This document shows, one piece after another, positions 24,027 to 32,552 of a DNA stretch of 32,772 bases. The notes beneath the pieces were generated by a model that saw nothing but the letters and a program-made list of their open reading frames with translations, was not told the DNA's origin and searched no databases. The stretch is from positions 1-32,772 of IMG/VR virus record IMGVR_UViG_3300044614_001837. One strand, 5' to 3'. Position numbers and translations under genes: made by a program. This stretch comes from a virus. Position 1 is the first letter of the stretch. Every line of letters starts with the position of its first letter.

Positions 24027-24629
24027 ATGAAAAAAATCAGTACCCTTATAGGTTTCCTACTTGTTTCCCTAATTTCGTTTGGACAAGATGTTAGAATTAA
24101 AAACGAAGTATTTGAAGTTCTTTATTCACAATCATTAGAACAGCCTTTAGTGATTAAATATCGTTCAACAAACAGGCCTACAAATGTGAATAGAGGAGCA
24201 ATGGATTTTTACAAAGAGCCAAATATCAAAACATCGGATGCGGATGATTACGCTAAAAATATATACGATAAAGGACATGGTGCACCAGCTGCAACATTCT
24301 CTGATAATATGGTAAACCTAAAACAAACGTTTTCATACTTAAATTGTATAATGCAAGACCAATACCTTAATAGAGGTGAGTGGAGATTGTTAGAAGAACA
24401 AATCCGTAAATGGGACGATACCGAACCAATCACTGTTTTAATAAAAACATTCTTTGATACACCTGTAAAAAGAGTTCCAACTGGAGCGGCAATACCATCA
24501 TATTTACAAAAACATATCTATTTTGAAAAAAGTAACAAATGGAAATGTTTTGTATTTCTAAATCAAAAACCAAAATTTCATTGGGATGAGTTAGAAATGA
24601 TATGCGAAGATGAAGACCACAAATTTTAA
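24027..24629 (+). CDS. Secreted DNA/RNA non-specific endonuclease (NUC1, beta-beta-alpha-metal type)
   Basis: 200 residues. Residues 1-20 are a signal peptide (MKKISTLIGFLLVSLISFGQ), with the cleavage context typical of Bacteroidota. The nuclease core includes VIKYRSTNRP, then YDKGHGAPAATFSDNM with the catalytic-type His84 in DKGH (DRGH in the family), then SYLNCIMQDQYLNRGEW with the metal-ligand-type Asn115, then LEEQIRKW. The His-to-Asn spacing (31) is close to that of Serratia nuclease. Such enzymes cut DNA and RNA in the periplasm or outside the cell. The stop codon shares one base with the next start codon (TAATG), so it is coupled to the giant gene downstream. Confidence 0.88.
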   Translation: MKKISTLIGFLLVSLISFGQDVRIKNEVFEVLYSQSLEQPLVIKYRSTNRPTNVNRGAMDFYKEPNIKTSDADDYAKNIYDKGHGAPAATFSDNMVNLKQTFSYLNCIMQDQYLNRGEWRLLEEQIRKWDDTEPITVLIKTFFDTPVKRVPTGAAIPSYLQKHIYFEKSNKWKCFVFLNQKPKFHWDELEMICEDEDHKF

Positions 24630-27600
24630 TGAATATGAATTTATCTGAATTAATAAACGAAATACTTTCCGAATGGGCTTACCGTTGTAATGATGGAATG
24701 CCAAACCCAAAGAACCCAATCCACCTAAAGGAATTGAGTAATGTACTTTCAGAAATGGGGTTATCTCATATTAAGAATACATTGGTAGAAAATTTACTAA
24801 TGGAAAAAGGAAAAACACCTGAAAAACATGTAGTAGAAGCGGATAAAGCATTCTCTAATCCAATATTAAGTAAAAAAGTATCATATAAAGATAAAGACGG
24901 AAATGCAAAAGATGGTATCGTTGGTAATCTTTTAAGACTACCAAAAGATTCTCCTGGTAGAGTTGCTGCAGAAAAATTATTACCACCAGAGGGAAGTCCA
25001 GAAAGAGATGCAATGAATAAAGATTTGGGTGGAGAAGGACAGCCGAAAAAACCGGAAGATGAAAAGGGTAAAGAAGGTGGTGAAGAAGCTCCGAAAGAAG
25101 ACCCAGCAAAAGCTGCAGCTGCAATGTTTGACCCAAAAGCAGACCCTGCAATGGGAGCTAGAATGGATAGAGAGAAAGATGCTAACGCACAACTAGCAAA
25201 AGATGCAGAAGCAGATAAACAGGCAGAGAAAGAGCAAGAACCTAAGAAAGAAGATGAGTTTGCTCCGATAGATTCAAAAGATGTTGCAAAGGAAATGCCA
25301 CAAGCTGACCCCGAAACATTTAATGGAGATAGTGATATACCAGATGGTATTGAACCTAATGATTTGGAACAATTTAATACCGATATTAGTAAGGTACAAC
25401 AGATGGTTGCGGATGCAAAAGCAAAGGGTGAAAAAGCACCAAACATTAACTTATGTGATGTAACTGTACCTGGTACTAACTTGTATTGTGATGATAATTT
25501 GGGAATACCAAGAGAGGAAATGCCGCAATTTAAAGGCAAACCACAACCTGGTACTCCCGCTGCTGAAATGGCAGTTGATGAAAATGGTGAAGTTGATACC
25601 GAACCATTGTTTAAAAAAATGTTGGAAGAAAAAGGAATTAAAGTTGTTCAAACTGAAGTTCCATCTGATAAATTAAAAGCAACCCAAAGTGAATTAGTAG
25701 GTGCTAAAGTAGTTGGTATGATGGGAGCTTTGGAAGAAAACCCAGAACACCCTTCAATCACCGCACCGATTTATGTAAGTAGAGATGGATTTGTAATCGA
25801 TGGCCATCATAGATGGGCAGCAATTGCGGCGTATAATGCAAAAAATCCTGATAAACAAATACCAATGAAGGTTCAGGTAATAGACCAGGATATTAAAGAT
25901 GCTATTCCAATGTGTAACAAATTTGCAGAAGAGCAAGGTGTAGCAGCTAAAAAAGCAGATGCAAATAAAGAAGGACCATCAGAGCCAACAAAAAGAGAAC
26001 CTGCTAATAATGATCCCGAATCTAAAGCACAGCAATTTAAAGGAAAATCATCTGGTGAAAATATCCAAACAATGGAAATGGAAGGTGGTGGACTTATGTA
26101 TGGAACGAAGCATGATAATACAAAAATGGTTGATGATATATTAGATGATGTTAAATCTAAAATACCAAAAGAACGATGGAAAGATGTTGTGTTTGTGGGT
26201 GAGGGTGGCTTCAAAAATAATGATGGTGAATTCGAATTTAAAGGTGAAATGGACCATTCAGCATCCAAATTTAAAGAAATGGGTTCATCGGTAGATACTT
26301 GGGACGGTGATGATACAGATGTAACTAATAATGAATCTCCACTATATAAACGTCAAGAAGAAGAAACTGGATTAAGTAATGAGGAAGTAATGGCTGCCAA
26401 TTGGGCAAGTATGGTAGGACAAGGTGATAGTGTAGAAGATATGATACCTGAAGATTACTTAACGGATAAAGGTAAAGAACTTTTGAAAAAATCCGCAGAA
26501 GAAGCAAATCTACCTCTATCAGATACGTGGGATTCAAACCCAACTGAAGAAGATGTTGATAGCCTATATAGATTATCTTTTGCCGATGATAATGGTGATA
26601 AAAAAACAAAAGTACATGATGCTCAAGTATCGTTTAATAAGTTTAGAGATGAAAATTTACTAAGAAAAAATAAAGAATTAGCCGCACAAGGTAAAATACC
26701 TATCACTATTGCGGGTGAATCTCATGTTGATTTGGTGGATAAAATGTCGAGAAACGATAAAAAACCATCCCAAAATTTACCTAAACCAGAAAAGCCATCG
26801 GAAGAAGATGGTGGTGTTGTATATAGTGTAGGCGGTGGGTATTATTCAGATAAACCCAATGGACCTGCTCAATATATGGCAAGTGAAAGTGTAGTTGAAA
26901 AGGTACTAATTGAAGGCAATATTAATTTTTCTCATTTATTGTTTGAAGCAGCCGTAACTAAAAAAACTTCTAAAGGAAAGACTGTAAAATTAGTAACAAT
27001 TGACCCAAAAAATCAAGAAAAAGCAACGGCAGATGCAGCGGCATCAAAAGGAGGAGGATGGGAAGAACCTGATTGGATGAAAAATGCAAAACCAGGATGG
27101 GATGCCGAAAAAGTTAAAAATAAAAGTGCATGGGGAGATGAACCAATGCAAGAACCTGATTGGATTAAAAATGCAAAACCAGGATGGAATACTAAACCTT
27201 CTCCTGGAGATGCACCAAGAAATGCAGCTCCTCCGGTTGGAAAGAAAGTGGGAGCAGTTCCACCGCCACCACCGCCACCTCCTCCTGGAACTAAAAAAGC
27301 AGGAGCAGTTCCGCCACCACCGCCACCGCCACCGCCAAGTGCACCAACATCGGCTCCAAAACTTACTGATAAGATAAGACAAAAAATATCAAAATGGACT
27401 GAAAAGGAAAAAGCATTCTTTGATAGAAATGAAGGAGCACCTGGTTCAAAAGAACGTAGAAGTTTAGGACAGGCTTTAAGGGATAAAGCAGCTGGAGCTT
27501 GGAAAGCAATTAAGAAAGGAGCTAAGCATGAAGTTGAAGAATTTAAAGCAGCTGGTAAAGGAGTTCAAAACTTTTTTAGTGGCAAACCTTTAAGTGAGCA

Positions 27601-30043
27601 CGAACAAAAAGCACTCAAATCGGTTGCATTTAAAGTAGTAACCACTGCCGTATTCGGAGCTGCATTTGGTGGATTATCACATGGTGTTGCTGCATTCGGA
27701 AAACATGTAGCAATGGAGTTTATACCTCACATTATTGGTGAGACCCTTCTAAAGGGAGTTGGTAAAGCAGCTGTATTTGCTGATGCCGATGGTGAGGCCG
27801 AAACGGATGCAAATATGATTAAGTTTGCCGAAATGATTTCTAAAGGACTTGAAGAAATGGAAATCACTCCTGAAATGATGGAGCAGATGGTTGATTCTTA
27901 TAATGAGAAAAAAGAAGGTAAAAGTACAAATGAAATGAAAATAGAATCATTAATAAAAGAAATAATTTCTGAAATTAAATTAGAAGCTAAAGAAGGTGAA
28001 TCTAAAAAATATCCTGGTTATTATCATATGGGTGGCGGATACTATTCCAAAAAAGCGGGTGGTGAAATTACCCACAAAACGGTTGATGGTGGTATGAAAG
28101 CCTTATCGGCAAAAGAAAAGGCAGAGAAAAATAAAAATCAAAAACCTGCATCAAAACCACCTCAAACTGTTGCAACTGATAAAGATTTACAAGCTAGAGT
28201 AGGTAGAGAAAAAGCTGCATTGGATAAAGAAAAGGATAAAAAATCTACTACACCGAGTGGTAAACTTCCTAAAAAAATGGAAGAAGATGATGTTTTCTTT
28301 AGTAAAGATGCGGTAGAACGTAAAGCTACTGAAGCTGATACAAAGGTTGATTCATTACCAATCGGTGATAAAGAAAAAGCAATAATAAAGGGTGTAATTA
28401 GAAAAGTATTAAAAGGAGAAGGATTAACAGCAAATGAGATTAAAGTTGCATCCGATTGGATAACATTCCCAGCAACATCTGATGTTAAAATATACTTTGC
28501 ATCTGAAGCCGGTAATTTTAAAGACCACGATAAGGTTGTTATTAGTAGTTCTATGAGTGAAGAAGCTAGAGAACAATTTAATGAATTTTTAGAAAATAAT
28601 GAAGTGTTTGATGCGGGGCATCCTGTTAAGAAAAAATCAATGGTGGCATCTAAATTAACTCCAAAGAGAACATTTACAAAAGTTGAAAATGTTAAAAAAG
28701 ATAAAGAAGGAAATGTGACAAGCGTAACAGTTGGCAATACTACGTTAGAAAGAATCACATTACCTACTGAAAAAGAATTAATAAAAGAATTTAAAAAGCA
28801 AGGGATTGAAAACCCAGAACAAGAAGCTAAAGATACAATAGTGGCGATAGAAAGACACAACGCCAACGTTAACTTTTTAGCTTCTCAGAAAGATATTGAA
28901 ACAATTGATTTTGGACATGATACAAATTCATCAGAAGGAAGGAGAGATACTATTGAAAGTATAAAAAAGATGATGGCCAAAAAATTATTAGATGATTTTA
29001 CAAAGTACTATAAAGGTAAGGCTAATATTCCAAAAGAAGCAAGAAACATTTTAAGTTTAATAAACAATTTAAGTAATCCATATATAAATCCAAGTGGAAA
29101 CGCTGCGGAAAAACTTCAACAAGAAATTGATGCAATTGCAATATTAATGAATAATAATCCTGATTTTAGAGCGGGTGTTCCTGATATGCAAGAGATATTT
29201 GATTTTGTTGTAAAATTAGGACAAGGATATGCGGGATTCATGCCATCTGCATCTAATTGGAAAGTAACTGATATCGTAACATATAAACCAACACAATCAT
29301 TTAAATTTAAAAAAGGAGAATCACCAGCTGAAGCAATCGCTAAAAATCTTCAAACATTTAAATCTACTGTATTGATTGAAGGTGGTTCATCGGTTAAATA
29401 CGAAAAAGGTGGAGCGAGTGCAGGATTGGATAAAATATTAATGACAGTTTATAATAAACATAAAGGATTCGATACTCAGAAAGAATTGGTAAAACTATTT
29501 GACACATACCAATGGTCATTCACTCCAGGTGAAGAAAGCAGAGTAAAAAGTGAAAAAGAAATCCAAGCAAAAGAAGCTGAATTAAATGATACTTTAAATA
29601 GAGCTGTTGCTGCGGGAATTATTTCTTCAGAAGAAAAAGAGGAAATATTGGCAGAAGGAGAAAAGCAAGCAGCTGCTATGGCCGCTAAAGTGGAGAAGAA
29701 AGTACCATTTGAAAAATATAAACAATGTTTTGGAAAATCACCGGAAGAACAAAAGAAAAATTATGACAATTATAAAAAACAATTAGGACTTTGGTGTAAA
29801 ATGGGTGCTATGGCAGAAGTTATCAATAACAATGATGCTAGATATCAATTATTTGGTAACTTGAGAACTAAATATCCCAAAAAAGGAGCTCCAAAGCATG
29901 AAGTAATCGATGGTGTAAACGTATTAAGTGGTATGGGATGGTCTTACGATCCAGGTATATCTGCAACCGGTAAAGATTGTAAATATATATCAATGAATAA
30001 TGCTAACTCATCTCACATAGAACCTATAAAACGAAAAGGTTAA
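24629..30043 (+). CDS. 1804-residue multidomain phage protein, candidate polyprotein of injected/internal head proteins
   Basis: No single family covers it. The N-terminus (MNLSELINEILSEW) resembles capsid-targeting leaders of T4 internal proteins. Similar sites recur at 770-774 (LLFEA) and 1103-1120 (MKIESLIKEIISEIKLE). Residues about 378-425 look like a ParB-type domain (APIYVSRDGFVIDGHHRWAA, with DGHHR at 391-395). Residues 120-250 are Lys/Glu/Pro-rich and disordered. GGGYYS motifs occur at about 735 and 1135. Residues 811-860 hold two EPDWxKNAKPGW copies, and about 877-905 hold two nine-proline runs. A hydrophobic patch (VVTTAVFGAAFGGLSHGVAAF) lies near 1020-1040. The C-terminal 700 residues are charged, helical and unrecognised. 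It fits a polyvalent virion protein delivered with the DNA. An internal start at 27935 is possible. Confidence 0.6.
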   Translation: MNMNLSELINEILSEWAYRCNDGMPNPKNPIHLKELSNVLSEMGLSHIKNTLVENLLMEKGKTPEKHVVEADKAFSNPILSKKVSYKDKDGNAKDGIVGNLLRLPKDSPGRVAAEKLLPPEGSPERDAMNKDLGGEGQPKKPEDEKGKEGGEEAPKEDPAKAAAAMFDPKADPAMGARMDREKDANAQLAKDAEADKQAEKEQEPKKEDEFAPIDSKDVAKEMPQADPETFNGDSDIPDGIEPNDLEQFNTDISKVQQMVADAKAKGEKAPNINLCDVTVPGTNLYCDDNLGIPREEMPQFKGKPQPGTPAAEMAVDENGEVDTEPLFKKMLEEKGIKVVQTEVPSDKLKATQSELVGAKVVGMMGALEENPEHPSITAPIYVSRDGFVIDGHHRWAAIAAYNAKNPDKQIPMKVQVIDQDIKDAIPMCNKFAEEQGVAAKKADANKEGPSEPTKREPANNDPESKAQQFKGKSSGENIQTMEMEGGGLMYGTKHDNTKMVDDILDDVKSKIPKERWKDVVFVGEGGFKNNDGEFEFKGEMDHSASKFKEMGSSVDTWDGDDTDVTNNESPLYKRQEEETGLSNEEVMAANWASMVGQGDSVEDMIPEDYLTDKGKELLKKSAEEANLPLSDTWDSNPTEEDVDSLYRLSFADDNGDKKTKVHDAQVSFNKFRDENLLRKNKELAAQGKIPITIAGESHVDLVDKMSRNDKKPSQNLPKPEKPSEEDGGVVYSVGGGYYSDKPNGPAQYMASESVVEKVLIEGNINFSHLLFEAAVTKKTSKGKTVKLVTIDPKNQEKATADAAASKGGGWEEPDWMKNAKPGWDAEKVKNKSAWGDEPMQEPDWIKNAKPGWNTKPSPGDAPRNAAPPVGKKVGAVPPPPPPPPPGTKKAGAVPPPPPPPPPSAPTSAPKLTDKIRQKISKWTEKEKAFFDRNEGAPGSKERRSLGQALRDKAAGAWKAIKKGAKHEVEEFKAAGKGVQNFFSGKPLSEHEQKALKSVAFKVVTTAVFGAAFGGLSHGVAAFGKHVAMEFIPHIIGETLLKGVGKAAVFADADGEAETDANMIKFAEMISKGLEEMEITPEMMEQMVDSYNEKKEGKSTNEMKIESLIKEIISEIKLEAKEGESKKYPGYYHMGGGYYSKKAGGEITHKTVDGGMKALSAKEKAEKNKNQKPASKPPQTVATDKDLQARVGREKAALDKEKDKKSTTPSGKLPKKMEEDDVFFSKDAVERKATEADTKVDSLPIGDKEKAIIKGVIRKVLKGEGLTANEIKVASDWITFPATSDVKIYFASEAGNFKDHDKVVISSSMSEEAREQFNEFLENNEVFDAGHPVKKKSMVASKLTPKRTFTKVENVKKDKEGNVTSVTVGNTTLERITLPTEKELIKEFKKQGIENPEQEAKDTIVAIERHNANVNFLASQKDIETIDFGHDTNSSEGRRDTIESIKKMMAKKLLDDFTKYYKGKANIPKEARNILSLINNLSNPYINPSGNAAEKLQQEIDAIAILMNNNPDFRAGVPDMQEIFDFVVKLGQGYAGFMPSASNWKVTDIVTYKPTQSFKFKKGESPAEAIAKNLQTFKSTVLIEGGSSVKYEKGGASAGLDKILMTVYNKHKGFDTQKELVKLFDTYQWSFTPGEESRVKSEKEIQAKEAELNDTLNRAVAAGIISSEEKEEILAEGEKQAAAMAAKVEKKVPFEKYKQCFGKSPEEQKKNYDNYKKQLGLWCKMGAMAEVINNNDARYQLFGNLRTKYPKKGAPKHEVIDGVNVLSGMGWSYDPGISATGKDCKYISMNNANSSHIEPIKRKG
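27064..27345 (+). repeat. EPDWxKNAKPGW duplicates and polyproline runs
   Basis: Two copies of EPDW(M/I)KNAKPGW lie about 87 bp apart (27064-27101 and 27151-27188). They are followed by two near-identical units, GAVPPPPPPPPP, separated by GTKKA (about 27250-27345). Copy-like DNA suggests tandem duplication. Such runs are rare in phage proteins and resemble FH1-type proline stretches. Confidence 0.85.
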
Positions 30044-30068
30044 AAATACCCTTTCATCCAATTTTTCA

Positions 30069-30076
30069 TATTTATA
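30069..30076 (+). promoter_or_regulatory. Candidate late promoter motif (TATTTATA)
   Basis: Exact octamer in the 59-base gap after the 1804-residue gene, starting 34 bases before the ATG at 30103. The leader then reads AAAAGAAAAAGAGGATG, which is purine-rich. Confidence 0.6.
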
Positions 30077-30102
30077 GATAATAAAAGAAAAAGAAAAAGA
30101 GG

Positions 30103-30534
30103 ATGAAAACACAGTTATTATGTACGTTTACAACGAAAGGTGAGTTACAGAATACATTACAATTAATTCGTGAAACTTATCACATAGTTTATAATTACAT
30201 TTATATTCTCCAAAATAAGGGGAATTTAGATGAATTATTTATCACGTACAATATAGATACAGCTTTCCAACCGGATACTCCATTGGAAAATACAATATTA
30301 ATACATAGAAAGAAGGAATCTAATTCACTATACACTATTAATGCTCTTAACGAATTGGTTAAAGAGGAAAATGGCGGTGTATTAGATAATTCATTTGTCA
30401 TTAATTGGCAGAAGTTTAAGAATTCAATCATATTAACAAACGCCGAAGGAACTAAAAAAATTCAGACAAGAGTTTTTGAAGTAATTGATTTCGGAGAAGG
30501 AAACAAAGAAGTTACGGAAGAACAACCTAAATAA
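30103..30534 (+). CDS. Conserved-looking phage protein upstream of the endolysin, function unknown
   Basis: 143 residues. It opens MKTQLLCTFTTKGELQNTL, continues ETYHIVYNYIYILQNKGN, then ILIHRKKESNSLYTINALNEL and FVINWQKFKNSIILT, and ends in an acidic tail. The pattern of alternating strands and helices with TFTTK and NTLIHRKKE-like phrases is one I recall from small proteins in environmental myoviruses, without an assigned function. There is no signal peptide or membrane helix, so it is not a holin. It is 8 bases upstream of the endolysin and probably in the same transcript. Confidence 0.65.
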   Translation: MKTQLLCTFTTKGELQNTLQLIRETYHIVYNYIYILQNKGNLDELFITYNIDTAFQPDTPLENTILIHRKKESNSLYTINALNELVKEENGGVLDNSFVINWQKFKNSIILTNAEGTKKIQTRVFEVIDFGEGNKEVTEEQPK

Positions 30535-30542
30535 TTTTTATT

Positions 30543-31379
30543 ATGTTATTAAAAAAAGGCGATAACAACGAAAATGTTAAGTTAATGCAACAAAAGTTGG
30601 GTATTGAACCAGCTGTAACTAACTTTGGACCTAAAACCGAAGAAGCTGTAAAAGCATTTCAAACAAAAAACGGACTAACTCCGGATGGCATTGTAGGTGA
30701 TACTACTTGGGCTAAAATTATGGGGCAAGGTGCACCCATTCCCACTCCAACTGTACAAACAATAGTATCGGTAGGTGGACTAAAATTGGATAAACTGAGA
30801 GGACATATTCCTGATGGAGTAATCCAAATGATTCCTGATACAGCAGCTAAGTTTGAAATCAATACACCGTTGAGATTAGCACACTTTTTAGCACAATGTG
30901 GACATGAAAGCGGTGGATTCAGAGTAACACAAGAAAACTTAAACTATTCGGCTAAAGGTTTAGCGGGTATCTTTAAGAAATATTTCCCAACTGAAGCAGC
31001 AGCAACTCCATATGCTAGAAACCCACAAAAAATTGCAAACAAAGTATATGCAAATCGTATGGCTAATGGTTCGGAAGCAAGTGGAGATGGCTACAAATTT
31101 AGAGGTAGAGGATATATTCAATTGACGGGTAGAGATAACTATACTCAATTTGGTAAAGCAATTGGTGAAGATATAGCATCAAATCCTGATGTAGTATCAT
31201 CTAAATATGCATTATTATCAGCAGCTTGGTTCTGGTCTAAAAACGGATTGAATAAATTAGCGGATGGTGGTGCAACTGATACTACTGTAACATCAATTAC
31301 TAAAAGAGTAAATGGTGGAACTATTGGATTACCGGATAGAATAAAACATTTCAAAGAATACTATCATTTATTGGCATAG
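30543..31379 (+). CDS. Endolysin: peptidoglycan-binding domain plus GH19-type (chitinase-like) lytic domain
   Basis: 278 residues. Residues 1-60 are a PG_binding_1 domain (LKKGDNNENVKLMQQKLGI, then AVKAFQTKNGLTPDGIVGDTTW). Residues about 80-278 are a glycoside hydrolase 19 fold: AHFLAQCGHESGGF with Glu122, ENLNYS with Glu131 as candidate acid/base residues, then the conserved GDGYKFRGRGYIQLTGRDNY and SAAWFW. GH19 endolysins cut the glycan of peptidoglycan. There is no signal peptide, so a holin or other export is expected elsewhere; none is visible nearby. It lies in the late region between an unknown gene and an internal-protein candidate. Confidence 0.93.
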   Translation: MLLKKGDNNENVKLMQQKLGIEPAVTNFGPKTEEAVKAFQTKNGLTPDGIVGDTTWAKIMGQGAPIPTPTVQTIVSVGGLKLDKLRGHIPDGVIQMIPDTAAKFEINTPLRLAHFLAQCGHESGGFRVTQENLNYSAKGLAGIFKKYFPTEAAATPYARNPQKIANKVYANRMANGSEASGDGYKFRGRGYIQLTGRDNYTQFGKAIGEDIASNPDVVSSKYALLSAAWFWSKNGLNKLADGGATDTTVTSITKRVNGGTIGLPDRIKHFKEYYHLLA

Positions 31380-31407
31380 GATTTGGGGATGTAAATAAAA
31401 ATTCGTA

Positions 31408-31415
31408 TATTTATA
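31408..31415 (+). promoter_or_regulatory. Candidate late promoter motif (TATTTATA)
   Basis: Exact octamer starting 25 bases before the ATG at 31433, in the 53-base gap after the endolysin. A TTTG lies 22 bases upstream of it (31382-31385). Confidence 0.6.
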
Positions 31416-31432
31416 GAATATAATAACACATA

Positions 31433-32425
31433 ATGGCAAACATAAGTTTAAAAAGACTATTTGAAGCTGAAGATTTTAAAGCTAAAAGTAAAGAGACCGG
31501 AAAATTAGTACACTTTAAATCAAAGGATTCATATCAAGCCGCATTAAAGGCTGGTACACACGAAGACCCTAAAGCCCAAAAAGGTGGTGCATCTAAAGGA
31601 GCTGCAAAACCAAATGATATGTTTGGTGGAGATTATTCAAAAGATAGAGGTGGTGAACCTAAAGTAGATAGTATGGCAACTGTTAAATCAATTGCAGCTA
31701 AGACTGGGTTAAGAGCAACTGCGGTAGCGGGATGGGCAGACGAGAATGGTGTTAATTTATCAAACTTATCAGCTGATATTGATTCTAAAAAATTGAAACC
31801 AATGGATTTAATGACCGCAATTAGTGGTAATCCTGGTAACAAATACGCTAAAGATATAATCGCAAAGTATTCACAAGGTGGTGGAAGTAAAGCAGAACCA
31901 CAAACCGAACCTACTTCTAAACCAAAAGAAGCTAGAAAAGGTAATCCTACTGTAAACAAAGAAGCTAAGAAAAAAGCAGAAGAATTTGGAATTACTCCAC
32001 AAAAGTTGGGTAAAGATGGATATCAAAAAGCAATGTATCAAGCGGCAGTTGAAGCATTAACTGATGCAAACTTCCACGATGAAGCAAGGGAATTGGTATC
32101 AAAGATTGAAGGAAAACCTGAATGGGCTAAAAGAGTAAACTACCCATCAATGGATGACCCTAAGTATAAAGAGAAAATGGCAGATATTAGAACTAACGGA
32201 GTAGATAGTTCGGAATATTGGGGTGGAGAAGATGGTACACATGAGTTTGGAAGAAAGGTATCACAGGCATCCGGATGGAATGGAGTTGAAGCAGCGGATG
32301 GTATAGCATTCACTTTAAGAATGAATGGTTTTCATAAAGAAGCAGATATGATACAATCCGTATTTGATGATAAACCATATATGAGAGAACAATCAACGAA
32401 ACTAAAAACAATGATTAAAAAATAA
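31433..32425 (+). CDS. Candidate internal/virion protein with a capsid-targeting-like leader, function unknown
   Basis: 330 residues, basic and mostly helical. The start MANISLKRLFEAEDF resembles the leader of the 1804-residue protein and its internal LLFEA site, with an L-x-x-L-F-E-A core. It continues ETGKLVHFKSKDSYQAALKAGTHEDP, a phrase type that recurs in large-phage structural proteins. Residues 75-120 may form a small helical domain (VKSIAAKTGLRATAVAGWA). Linkers are rich in K, P, E and G. The C-terminal half has two helical stretches (EALTDANFHDEARELV; GFHKEADMIQSVF) that look like copies of one helical hairpin. It has its own TATTTATA motif and a strong terminator. Function is inferred only from the leader and context. 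Confidence 0.6.
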   Translation: MANISLKRLFEAEDFKAKSKETGKLVHFKSKDSYQAALKAGTHEDPKAQKGGASKGAAKPNDMFGGDYSKDRGGEPKVDSMATVKSIAAKTGLRATAVAGWADENGVNLSNLSADIDSKKLKPMDLMTAISGNPGNKYAKDIIAKYSQGGGSKAEPQTEPTSKPKEARKGNPTVNKEAKKKAEEFGITPQKLGKDGYQKAMYQAAVEALTDANFHDEARELVSKIEGKPEWAKRVNYPSMDDPKYKEKMADIRTNGVDSSEYWGGEDGTHEFGRKVSQASGWNGVEAADGIAFTLRMNGFHKEADMIQSVFDDKPYMREQSTKLKTMIKK

Positions 32426-32427
32426 CT

Positions 32428-32459
32428 AAAAGGGAGAAACTAAAAATTCTCCCTTTTTT
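32428..32459 (+). terminator. Rho-independent terminator after the 31433-32425 gene
   Basis: AAAAGGGAGAA (32428-32438) pairs with TTCTCCCTTTT (32447-32457) around an 8-base loop, ending in T residues. It starts 3 bases after the stop codon. Confidence 0.9.
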
Positions 32460-32463
32460 ATTT

Positions 32464-32478
32464 TGACACAAGTTGTCA
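32464..32478. other. Short inverted repeat, possible operator
   Basis: TGACA (32464-32468) and TGTCA (32474-32478) form a 5-bp inverted repeat with 5 bases between, upstream of a candidate promoter. Such a short repeat can arise by chance. Confidence 0.25.
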
Positions 32479-32498
32479 CAAATTATTCTCATAAACGC

Positions 32499-32529
32499 TT
32501 GTTTATATCGGACTTTCTTCGTATGTTTA
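32499..32529 (+). promoter_or_regulatory. Possible Bacteroidota-type promoter (TTG, 20 bases, TATGTTTA)
   Basis: TTG at 32499-32501 and TATGTTTA at 32522-32529 have the right spacing, with one mismatch to TAnnTTTG. It lies 23 bases before the ATG at 32553 and has no TATTTATA, so the gene at the right edge may belong to the host-type promoter class. Confidence 0.45.
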
Positions 32530-32552
32530 CTATGTAATAAAACGATAACGAT

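Noticed and set aside
26180-26740. EreA/ChaN-like enzymatic domain (VVFVGEGG and ITIAGESH) in the 1804-residue protein
   Set aside because: Two short G-E phrases are not enough; the second active-site pattern is not clear. Fold prediction would be needed before naming it.
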